64,000 bases of DNA from Onthophagus taurus (Eukaryota; Arthropoda; Insecta; Coleoptera; Scarabaeidae). The stretch is taken from the NCBI RefSeq assembly GCF_036711975.1, contig NC_091966.1, positions 25,303,501 to 25,367,500 of the forward strand, read 5' to 3'. Positions within the stretch are counted from its first letter, which is position 1, and each line of letters opens with the position of its first letter. Below the pieces are notes generated by a model. That model saw only the letters and a list, made by a program, of their open reading frames with translations, ran no database searches and was not told where the DNA came from. Shown in pieces: positions 22,565 through 31,471 of the stretch. The position numbers were made by a program, and so were the translations under genes.

Positions 22565-23613
22565 ATGTTAAAAAAATTCAATTCCTTTGCATTCCTATTT
22601 TATTTTATAACTTCATCTTTGAAAGAACCAGTTTTTGGAATTGATGACGACTCAGAATCAAGATCCTTGATGAAATTACATCAATACAGTTATAGAAGTA
22701 AGTTAACGATATAATTTCAAATAAATAATTTTAATATAAACTTAAATTATTAGATATAGACAAATGGTATTCAATAAATCATCGATGTTCGGGCGGTTTA
22801 CAATCGCCGATTGATATAAATATGCGTCAAACAAAAAAGGAAATATTTCCCAAATTTACAAGGACCAATTACTTCATTAAACCATTAACAACAAAAATAA
22901 CGAAAGGAAAATTTAACCGTAAAAATAAATTATTATAAGCAATCTCAAATTTAGAAGAAACGAAATTTTAGTTATGGTCCTTCCAATATATGAACAAGAT
23001 TATCCAATACTATTAGGTGGACCATTAGAAGAGCCGTATCGTTTCAACCACGTTGTATTTCATTGGGGAAAAAGTGATAATCTTGGAAGTGAACATGCGA
23101 TAAACGGAAAAAAATTTCCTTTAGAAATACAAGCGGTTCATTACAATGATAATTATGACTCGTATTCTGAAGCGTTAAATTCCCCAAATGGAATTGCGAT
23201 AGTATCATATCTTTTTAATATAAACGTAAATTTTAAATTGGCATTAATAATTCTATAAAGCTATTTCTTTCTATTTTTAGGAGAAAACTACTGGTGATTT
23301 AGCCTTAGATCTTATTCAAAAACCATTTGAAATGTTGGCAAGTGTACCTACAGGTGAAGTTGAATTGGATTACGCTTTTCCAATCTCTTTGTTAACACCG
23401 CCTATTTATAAACGATATGTAACCTACAATGGGTCCTTAACGTTACCGCCCTGCAGCGAAAACGTTATTTGGATCGTTAATTATAAACCAAGATCAATAA
23501 CGATGTTGGAAATGGAAAAATTTCGAATGTTATACAATAATAGCGAGGGCCTTATCAATAATTTTCGACCGCTTCAAATGACTAATCAAAGAGATATTTA
23601 TATTGTTAAATAA
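22565..23613 (+). CDS. Carbonic-anhydrase-like protein, zinc ligands missing
   Basis: An alpha-carbonic-anhydrase fold. Four exons: 22565-22697, 22754-22918, 22972-23225 and 23281-23613. The start encodes a signal peptide (MLKKFNSFAFLFYFITSS), so the product is secreted or luminal. Fold motifs are CSGGLQSPIDINM, LLGGPLEEPYRF, FHWGKSDNLGSEHAINGKKF, FPLEIQAVHYNDNYDSYSEA and GSLTLPPCSENVIW. Active enzymes have HFHW and an ExHxVH block. Here the first ligand is Val (VVFHWG) and the third is Gln (LEIQAVHYN), leaving one of three zinc ligands. The Thr before the PPC motif is Leu. Catalytic CO2 hydration is therefore unlikely, and the gene resembles carbonic-anhydrase-related proteins. The third exon needs the acceptor at 22970-22971; other nearby AGs give a stop. 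Start is 88 bp after the transporter stop. Confidence 0.8.
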
Positions 23614-23629
23614 ATTTAGTATGTTTTAA

Positions 23630-23880
23630 TTAACAAAGTTTATTTTTTTTATGGTGAAATCTGTCTTGGATTTCTTTGACGTGTTGAATACGATGTGGAC
23701 GCAAAATCACGTAATGTTTTTGTAAAGTACAAATGTCACCTGCAAATATTTTCCCTAATTTAAAAATGTAAGTTAATTTTTTATCACAAAATTCATTATC
23801 TAATGCCAAATACTGACCATCACAAATGGGTGAACCAAAACCCATTATGAAATATCTTGCTTTCTCCAAGAAATCTGCTA
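23630..23880 (-). CDS. Terminal exon of an unidentified gene
   Basis: A minus-strand open stretch of about 80 residues ends at 23630, only 17 bp from the stop of the carbonic-anhydrase-like gene, in tail-to-tail orientation. It contains YFIMGFGSPICDGQYLALD, KLTYIFKLGKIFAGDIC and HYVILRPHRIQHVKEIQDR. An acceptor-like AATAG lies just upstream (about 23880), so it may be a last exon. I could not find earlier exons up to 25 kb and do not recognise the family. Confidence 0.4.
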
Positions 23881-23899
23881 TTGTAATTAATTAGTAAGG

Positions 23900-24722
23900 C
23901 AAGTATTTTACATATATTTACACAATATTACTATGGTATTTAGTTTCTTAAAGTAGAGTCATTTTAAAATTGAAAATACAACAGTTGTAAAAAAGGCAAA
24001 ACGAAGTTTGTATTTAGCATTGACGTATTGGGTTAATAGTCGTGGATCGTGGAGTACTTTATTTGACATGACCTAGAACGGGGATGGCGAACCTTTACGT
24101 ATCAACGTGCCATTTTTCTAAAGAAATGATTAATATGGCCATAGACATGCCACAAAAAATTTTAATTTTGTGATTATTGGAAATATAATAGTGATAAATA
24201 CTATCAACTCAAAACTCTTTATTTACTACAAAAAAATAGGAACATTTTGCAATGTTTCAATTATACGCGTAATTTAAATTAAAGTAAAATTAGTGAGACT
24301 TCTAATATAAATTCTATAATTCTAATTTTGGAAGACATATGTTGATCTACAATCATAACTTTGATATCCAACAAAATGTTTCTTTACTACACAAACAAAA
24401 CAAAGGTTTCAAGCTAAATTTGCTGGAAAACTATCAAAGTGACAAGTTCAAACTATTAATACCAATTTACGTAATTAATGAAAAGATTAATTTTGTTTGA
24501 CGAACGTAATATTTGCAATATTCGTTAAGCAAAATTAGCCGTTTCATAATGTGTTAAGTACAAAATTTTATCTAATTCCATTGAAAAGGCAATTTTTGTG
24601 CAAAACTTGACTTATTCTATTAGTGACAGAAGTCAATTTATCAATTTTTTCGAAAACTGCTATTAAAAGTTGACTTTTGCGTAGTACTTAGCGACCGTCA
24701 AAACGATAGTTTTTTGTCAACA
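23900..24722. other. No gene seen
   Basis: AT-rich spacer. A phrase near 24078-24115 (GGGGATGGCGAACCTTTACG) resembles the end of a non-autonomous hAT-type repeat, but the other end was not found. Confidence 0.35.
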
Positions 24723-25122
24723 GGACGTAATAGTATATTGTTTTATATGGAAGAGAAGCAGTGCTTTTTATGGCGTGGTCTGTCGCTAATGACAGATGAG
24801 CCGTTAAAATTGTGGCGTGTCCGACAGTTTGCCGGACGAACGAAGTGAGTCCGGCAATGACGGACCAGCCACAAACGAATCTGCTTCTCTTCCGAATAAA
24901 ACATAGTATTTTTTCTTCAAACGTTGCAAATAATTGCAATATAAATTTTAATAAATTTAATAAAATGACAATTAACTTATTATGTATTAATGAGAAATCG
25001 AAGGACGTCATGACAAAATAACGTTAGCAACGACGACGTAAATTTGACAACCAATAAAAAAAAGTAAACAGTTTTGCGCGAATTTTAACTTTTAACTGTT
25101 AGTTAAATTTATTTTGTACAAA

Positions 25123-26666
25123 ATGTCGTCCGAAATTAACGATATCGCGAAGAAGGTAATAGAAAATAGTTTATTACCTTCGAAATCTACTAAAATATAT
25201 AATGGTGCGTACAATAAATTTCTTACATGGTGTAATAAAAAAAATATAAAAGACTATTCGGAAAATACATTACTAGTGTATTTTTACGAATTAGTAACCG
25301 AATCTAAATGGAAATGTTCCACTTTATGGTCTCAATACTCCATGTTAAGAACAGTATTGAACATTAACTACAATGTTGACATATCGAAATATATGAAACT
25401 ACGAGCATTTTTGAAAAAACAGAATGAGGGCTATAGACCCAAGAAATCAAAAGTATTTACAAAAGAACAATTTGACAAGTTTTTGGATGAAGCTCCAAAT
25501 GACAAATATTTAGGACTTAAGGTAACTTATAATCCGTTCACAAAATTCCCGAGATGTCAAAATGACTTTAGGTTGGTTAAATACATAAATCACTAGTTTA
25601 ATTTTAATAAATTATTAAAAAAAAAAGAAATTAAATTTATATTAATACATCCTGCGCGGGAAGCGACTAAAGTCGTTTTGCGCGAATTTCATATGTTGAG
25701 CGGGAAGCGACTAAACTCGTTTTTTATGGATTATGGATAGACGGTAACATTTTGGCGGCAAAATGCCCGCGCAAGATGTGTTAATAAAATTTAATTCAAT
25801 AATAATTTAATTTTATTCATTAGGTTTTTTTTTTTTTTTTTATTAATAATTTATTAAAATTAAACTAGTGATTTATTTAAAACAACCTAAAGTCATTGTC
25901 AAAATATCGGGAGTTTTGTTAACGGTTTATAGATTATAGGTGAAATACACCGAAATGGAAGATTTAAATGTGTTATTTTCAGGTTGTTTTAATAATTGGA
26001 ATATCGGGGGCATGTAGATGCGATGAGTTAGTAAATTTAACACTAAATGACGTAGAAAGTTTAGGATCCGTCATTCGTGTAACTATTCCTGATAGTAAAA
26101 CTAACAAATCAAGGTCATTTACAATAATTGGAGACAAGTATATAAACCTATATCAAAAGTATGTAGCATTGAGACCTCAGGACTTTGAAAGTAGAAGATT
26201 TTTTTTAAAATATCTTAATGGAAAGTGTTGTCGAATGGTTATGGGAATTCATGTGATTGGTAAAATCCCTCTAAAAGTGGCCACATACTTAAATTTACCA
26301 CAACCAAACGAATATACTGGACATTCATTACGAAGAACGTCAGCCACTTTACTTGTAGATGGAGGAGGCGATCTTACCTGTTTAAAAAGACTTGGTGGAT
26401 GGAAATCCGGCACAGTGGCTGAAGGCTACATAGAAGAGTCGATGTTCAATCAAAATGAAAATGCAAGAAAAATTTTATCAAGCCATAACGTAGACGTTAA
26501 CATAAATAATGATTCAATTCATGATAATACAGTAATTTTTAATGACAGTGAAAACATCTCCAGAGAAGTTTCCACCAAAAAAGGAGTAGTTCCCTCAGAA
26601 GAAGTAAACTTTTGTGGAGCTGTTTTCAAGAAATGCACAGTTAATATTAATATTTATAAAAAATAA
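25123..26666 (+). CDS. Crypton-type tyrosine recombinase, one intron, intact
   Basis: A phage-integrase-family tyrosine recombinase of about 360 residues. Exon 1 (25123-25521) encodes the N-terminal core-binding domain (YNKFLTWCNKKNIKDYSENT, then KVFTKEQFDKFLDEAP). Exon 2 (25983-26666) encodes the catalytic domain. Active-site residues are visible in order: Arg in ACRCDELVNL, HSLR in YTGHSLRRTSATLL, Trp in RLGGWKSGTV and the nucleophilic Tyr in AEGYIEES. The join is phase 0 (AAG|GTAACT to TTTTCAG|GTTG) and both exons are multiples of three. The family cuts and rejoins DNA by a 3'-phosphotyrosine intermediate without target duplication. The C-terminus (VNFCGAVFKKCTVNINIYK) fits insect Crypton-like proteins. 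No stop or frameshift is present, so the gene may be active or domesticated. The ATG at 25123 follows AAA and is the first in frame. Confidence 0.85.
25533..25925. mobile_element. MITE inside the recombinase intron
   Basis: An inverted repeat of about 90 bp (left about 25535-25627, right about 25835-25922) shares ATCACTAGTTTAATTTTAAT and its complement. The centre holds two copies of GGGAAGCGACTAAA and a terminal GC-rich GCCCGCGCA. It fills nearly all of the 461-bp intron and leaves both splice sites intact. Confidence 0.75.
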
Positions 26667-26934
26667 AAATATTAAATTAACTTTTTTGCACTATCATGAC
26701 ACTATATGTTTAAAGAATTATTCAAAAAATCAATTGTCACTTAATGGTTTATTTCTTCATAAAAAGTTTAAAATGTGTCAATTTTTTTGTGTTTATTAAA
26801 ATTTAAAATATAAGAGATAATTATTTGTTTTGTTCTTTAATTTATTTAGTTTTTTTATGTGATATTAATTTGAGATGAAAATAAGAAAGCAAACAATTAA
26901 AAGGTTAGTTTCATTTTTTATTAATTTTTAAAAT

Positions 26935-27060
26935 CTTTACTTAGCGTCCGTGAAGCAAAAAAATATCTTTTCCAATACGGCGCTAAAGTGACATGTGCTT
27001 CAGCGCTATGGCGCTAAAGTGAAATTTACGCTGAAGTACTTTTTTGCTATGTTGATCTTA
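26935..27060. repeat. Short repeat with GGCGCTAAAGTGA
   Basis: GGCGCTAAAGTGA occurs twice within about 40 bp (near 26981 and 27012), with inverted CTTCAGCG/CGCTGAAG phrases around it. It is probably a small palindromic repeat. No coding sequence is present. Confidence 0.35.
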
Positions 27061-28368
27061 CCAACCGTCGTTATGCAACAATGACTTACTTCTACCGCGA
27101 GTAAACACGACAACAAAGTTGTCATTTAATGACGTTTGAAGAAAAAAGTCTTTTTTGTAATTCGCGGCGGTAACGAAAGCTCTAACAGTACTCAAACGAG
27201 TGCTGTAATGAGACTCCTTACAGCATCCGATGCTGTAATAAGATTTTAGTAACATTTTATGGAAGCAGTTCAAGTTGGTGACATTGGGTCATTAATTTTT
27301 TTAGTTGTCAATGTGACAATTTTTGTCTATGGATGTTTAAACACGTTCCTAGCATCGAATACAAGGTCATCAATGATGAGGACATTGAACACTGAGCAAT
27401 TTCTCTTATTTTGGGAGGTGTACATGAAACATTTTTTTCAGGTGAATACATTTTGTGTTTTGACAGTTTCTAATTGTCAATTCAAATTTCTATTTTCAAG
27501 TATTACCAACTGCTGCATACCTATTTCCCTACATTGTCAAAATTTATTTTATTTTTGTTAAAACAAAGGATAAAAACGCGAATTACAAAAAATAGCATAA
27601 AAAACACGTTTCATAAGACTTAAAGCACTCATTCATTAAAAAACTCGTGGCTTCGCCACTCGTTTTTCAACTTGAATTCGTGCATTTCAAGCGTGTCTTA
27701 CGAAACTTGTTTTTTAATATACTATTACGTCCAGGGCGCAAAAGACTTTTACGTCCAGCTACGACAATCAAATAATTTGATACTATTAATTGTTAATTTA
27801 TTGTTATGTACAAATTATAAACACAAAATAATCAACATTTAATTATTGTTTTACCGGTTTCAGGCTGTAAGAAGGTTCTTAACATTCACAAAACTTGGTT
27901 TGTAATGTACCTTATAACTGTATTATTAATGTGAAAATAACATATCGGTAATGTAAAAATGACATATTGGTAATGTTATATTTTTACAATACAGGAAAAG
28001 AAGCTACATATTTAATAAACCTTTATTATGAAAATTTTAAGTAACAATGGAACAGAAACCTAATGCTACTTTTAATAATAGTAATTATTTATGTTCATCG
28101 TGCAATAGAACAACTCGAAAATGTGTGATGCATTAGTTAGTTTAGGTAAATTAACGTCACTCATTTTACAAATTATTGAATTTTTAAAAAATAAAATATT
28201 TGTTGACAAATAAACATCTTTGTGACTACCTAGCAACCAACTTGTATAACGACTTTGACTTTTACGGAAAAAGTTGCAAATGAATTTTTGATTTACTATT
28301 GTTCGCATTAAAGTCATCAAAATGCGAAGGTGGTCGCCTGAAACCGATAAACTATTGAACAAACCTCG

Positions 28369-28438
28369 ATGTTATGACACATTACAGCCTTAGATGTCTT
28401 AAACCTGACATCTGCGGCTGTAATAAATGTCATAACAT
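28369..28438. repeat. Long perfect-like hairpin
   Basis: The left arm (28369-28398, ATGTTATGACACATTACAGC and on) pairs with the right arm (28406-28438), with a 7-base loop and few mismatches. It stands alone in non-coding DNA. It could be a minimal foldback repeat or a structured transcript. Confidence 0.6.
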
Positions 28439-28439
28439 T

Positions 28440-29727
28440 TCTCGGTATGTTAATAGCTATTATCATTTCATTTCATGATTAAATGCAAATTTATAATAAA
28501 TTATAATAGTACATTTGTTCAATATGTGAGGTTAAATCGATGTGACGTTACGTTTTTGACAGAACATTAAATGAATTCTTAATGTCATTATCTTGAATTT
28601 CGTCTTTTTATTAATTTATAACTTGATTTCTCGAACGATTTTTTTTGCTCGCTAAAGCTCACAAAAAAAACTTTCGTTCTCGAATGCAAAAGTGTCATTT
28701 CGCTATCTTATATCAAAAATAACTATGTAGTAAGGGAATGGAATTTATTACATCACTAGTGATTTAATGAAATAATTACATCACTAGTTGTAAAAAAAAG
28801 TAACGTTATATAACGTCAGAAAGACATGTAAAATTTTATTTTCATAATTGAATTAGATAAAATAATCTAATTATCATTCTCAAAATTTCAAATTTTAATT
28901 CAAAAATTTTCTCTCCCTCTTTCTTTATAACACCAATGATTTTTGGTCGTTTTTATACTTCCTGGTTCTCGCAACTCGCTTGTTGACTTCACTTGCAAAT
29001 AAAATACGTAGTTCAACCATTTTAAAATGTAACGTGCTGTAATCAAATGTTATTTACCAAAATGTTTTATTGAACAAACTACAATGTTTTTCAAGATTTG
29101 ATTGTATTTTAAATTTTAAACTCTAAACAAGTACATAAGTACTTTTGTAATTTAATCTATACATTTTTACGTTGTATTTATTGAATTAATATTTGATAAA
29201 TTTGCTAATGTTAAATATCGATATTTCTGCAGAGTCTCTAAGGATGCCTTTAAGACGAAACTAGTCCGACAAAAATATAACAAAATAAGCTAGTGAAAGT
29301 ACAACAACATATTTTATTTAAACCTTACATTACGTTAATCCGATAAAATTAGAAATAAAATAATTTTTACAAAAATTATAAAAGAATTAACAGTTTCTTA
29401 GAACGCATATTTTCGGATGAAATACCCTTGTATCTTACGTTTTCGACGTACAAAAATTAAAATGTCGTTGTTTACCATTTACCTGTTTCTCTAGGAACCT
29501 CTTTCCAATAGTTAACATTGCTTGTTTTCTTAAAATTGTAAAATATTTTTGTATTGTCTTCGTCAAAAAATTTTCGTTAAAAATGAAACAGGTAATAAAA
29601 AAAATAAGGTCATAAAATGTGATAAATTCTTGGAAAAAGTGGTAAGGGCGGTTTATTTCCATACCACCCTCTCTTTATTGTTGCACTAAATAAGTGGAAG
29701 TGGAAATACCGACTTACTTTTGGGTAC
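28440..29727. other. No gene seen
   Basis: AT-rich non-coding sequence. A small palindrome around CATCACTAGTGATTTAATG (about 28752) and a direct repeat of ACATCACTAGT are the only local structures noticed. Confidence 0.4.
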
Positions 29728-29737
29728 TATATATAAA
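29728..29737 (+). promoter_or_regulatory. TATA box of the Merlin-like gene
   Basis: TATATATAAA lies 38 bp before the ATG at 29775. The spacing leaves room for a very short 5' untranslated region, as for a TATA-driven RNA polymerase II promoter. Confidence 0.45.
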
Positions 29738-29774
29738 CCGTTTTCACTTTTTCAAATTTACTTATGTTTTTAAC

Positions 29775-30768
29775 ATGGCTGAGGTAAGTTGGATATTTGG
29801 ATCGTAATATTAGATATAATATATATTTTTTTTAGACTGATGAAGTGTGCATGATTGAACTGCGTTCGTTTGAAGCAGAAGAGTTAGTTAACCGCCTGAG
29901 AGGATGGGGTTTCATTCCTAAGGAAGGCGATTACAAGTGTCCACAATGCGAGTGTCCGCTAGCCCTACAACAACAGGGCAGAGCAGATGGGTATTTGTGG
30001 GTCTGCAATTTTGTTTCGATTAGGAAACAAAAAAAACAAAAGTGCGATAAGACTGTATCGTTTCGAACCGGTACGTTTTTTGCAAATTCTAAATTAGCCA
30101 TACCTCAAATTTTAGGATTCATCGATTTGTGGGTAGAGAAGGCTCATCTTGCACTCATCTCGAAACTAGCTAAAATGTCTTTACAATCTGCGGTCTATTG
30201 GGCATCGTTCTGTCGGGAAGTCCTATTAGACAAATACCTGATGCACCCGGAAATGTTAGGCGGTCCGGACTCTGTCGTCGAAATAGACGAAAGTCAATTT
30301 GGCCGACGAAAATATCATCGTGGACACCGCGTTGAGGGTCAACGGGTTTTTGGCGGGTATGAACGAGGTACAGGGCGTGTGTTTATGGAGGTCGCAGATA
30401 ACGGATCAACGGATACTCTTCTGCCAATAATCAAAAAATGGATTCGGCCAGGGACCACCATTATTTCCGATTATTGGAAGGAGTATAATTGTTTGGAGCG
30501 GGAGGGGTACGTACAATTAAAGATTAACCATTCGATAAATTTTGTAGATCTTGCTAAGGGTAGCATGTCCTTTTCTGGTCGTACAAAGGACCAGCTGCCA
30601 GGTAACCTTGCACGATACATGTTCAGCAAGTCATGTGCAGAACGAAGGGTAAACAAGACCGAAGAATTTTATCGAATAGCTGCCTTGATGTATGACCCCA
30701 CCAAACCAGACACACAACGTGATCCGGAGGAAGTCAGTGATGAGTATGTCGACAAAATCGATAATTAA
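29775..30768 (+). CDS. Merlin/IS1595-type transposase gene, third acid missing
   Basis: Exon 1 (29775-29783, only MAE) joins exon 2 (29836-30768) through a 52-bp GT-AG intron, giving a protein of about 313 residues. A zinc-ribbon-like start (YKCPQCECPL, then CNFVS..KCDK) precedes the ISXO2-like DDE domain: VVEIDESQFGRRKYHRGHR (first Asp), VFGGYERGTGRVFMEV, TLLPIIKKWIRPGTTIISDY (second Asp) and NHSINFVDLAKGS. Relatives then have HTQxxExxW with the catalytic Glu and about 20 more residues. Here the sequence goes straight to SFSGRTKDQLPGN, so the third acid is absent without breaking the frame. Transposition is unlikely. The open frame, intron and TATA box suggest a domesticated or recently deleted copy. 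No flanking inverted repeats were found. Confidence 0.75.
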
Positions 30769-31471
30769 AATAGTCAAAATTTGGCAATTTCAAATATTAG
30801 TATTTGTAATAATTGGATAAATTTTTTGTATAAGCATATACTTAATTTTTGGGTTGCGTCTCTGTTCACTTCCTCGTAGTGCAACCTGGGTAACGCTAAG
30901 AACAGAGTAGGTACAAAATATTAATTTTTTTGATAGGTGTAATTTTTGATAGCCCGAAATGTTAGGTCGGGTTCGGAGCAGGGGGTGGGTTGTAAATTCC
31001 AGGTTGGGTTTGTTGCAAAAAAGCGTTCCATTTGGATCCACCTAATTTACTGATCTATTTTAGAAATTTGTATAAAGATTCGATTTTAAGATAGGTTAAT
31101 TAACATTTAAAGTAGTGCGAATTCCCCCAAAGGAAGAAGGGGGGTTGTCAATTTATCGAAAACTTAAAGGTGCATTTAAATCAAAGCGAACAGAAGAACG
31201 AATTCTTTCGCGTTCGCATATGTTCCGAACCGTGTTGGTAAATGAGCGAATCATCAAAGGAAATCGGTGCTCAATGTGGACGGTGTAGCTGGACGAATAG
31301 CTGCACTGAGGGAAATTATTCTTGACTTTCAAGAAAAAATTATTTATTGATTTACTTTCAAAAGAATTCGTTTTCTTGAGAATCAAGAATATTTGTATAC
31401 TTGCTTTGAGAATATGTGGTTTTTCTTCAGTCAACACAATGATCATCTTGTGTATATGTTACCGCTAAAGT
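30769..31471. other. No gene seen
   Basis: Non-coding sequence between the Merlin-like gene and the integrase element. An open stretch on the minus strand (31153-31446) has no recognisable content. Confidence 0.4.

Larger units (their letters stand above)
24723..27732 (+). mobile_element. Tyrosine-recombinase element with inverted ends
   Basis: The 17-bp sequence GGACGTAATAGTATATT at 24723-24739 recurs exactly inverted at 27716-27732. Between them lies the intact recombinase gene (25123-26666), preceded by a nested hairpin (GGAAGAGAAGCAG at about 24749 pairs with CTGCTTCTCTTCC at about 24879) and followed by non-coding sequence. Cryptons usually lack terminal inverted repeats, so these ends could mark the element, a composite, or flanking MITEs. 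No target duplication was seen. Confidence 0.45.

Noticed and set aside
24688-25021. Overlapping frames upstream of the recombinase
   Set aside because: They come from a nested hairpin and show no family similarity.
29775-30768. Bacterial contamination or transfer (IS1595-like transposase)
   Set aside because: It has a eukaryotic intron and TATA box, and eukaryotic Merlin elements have the same domain.
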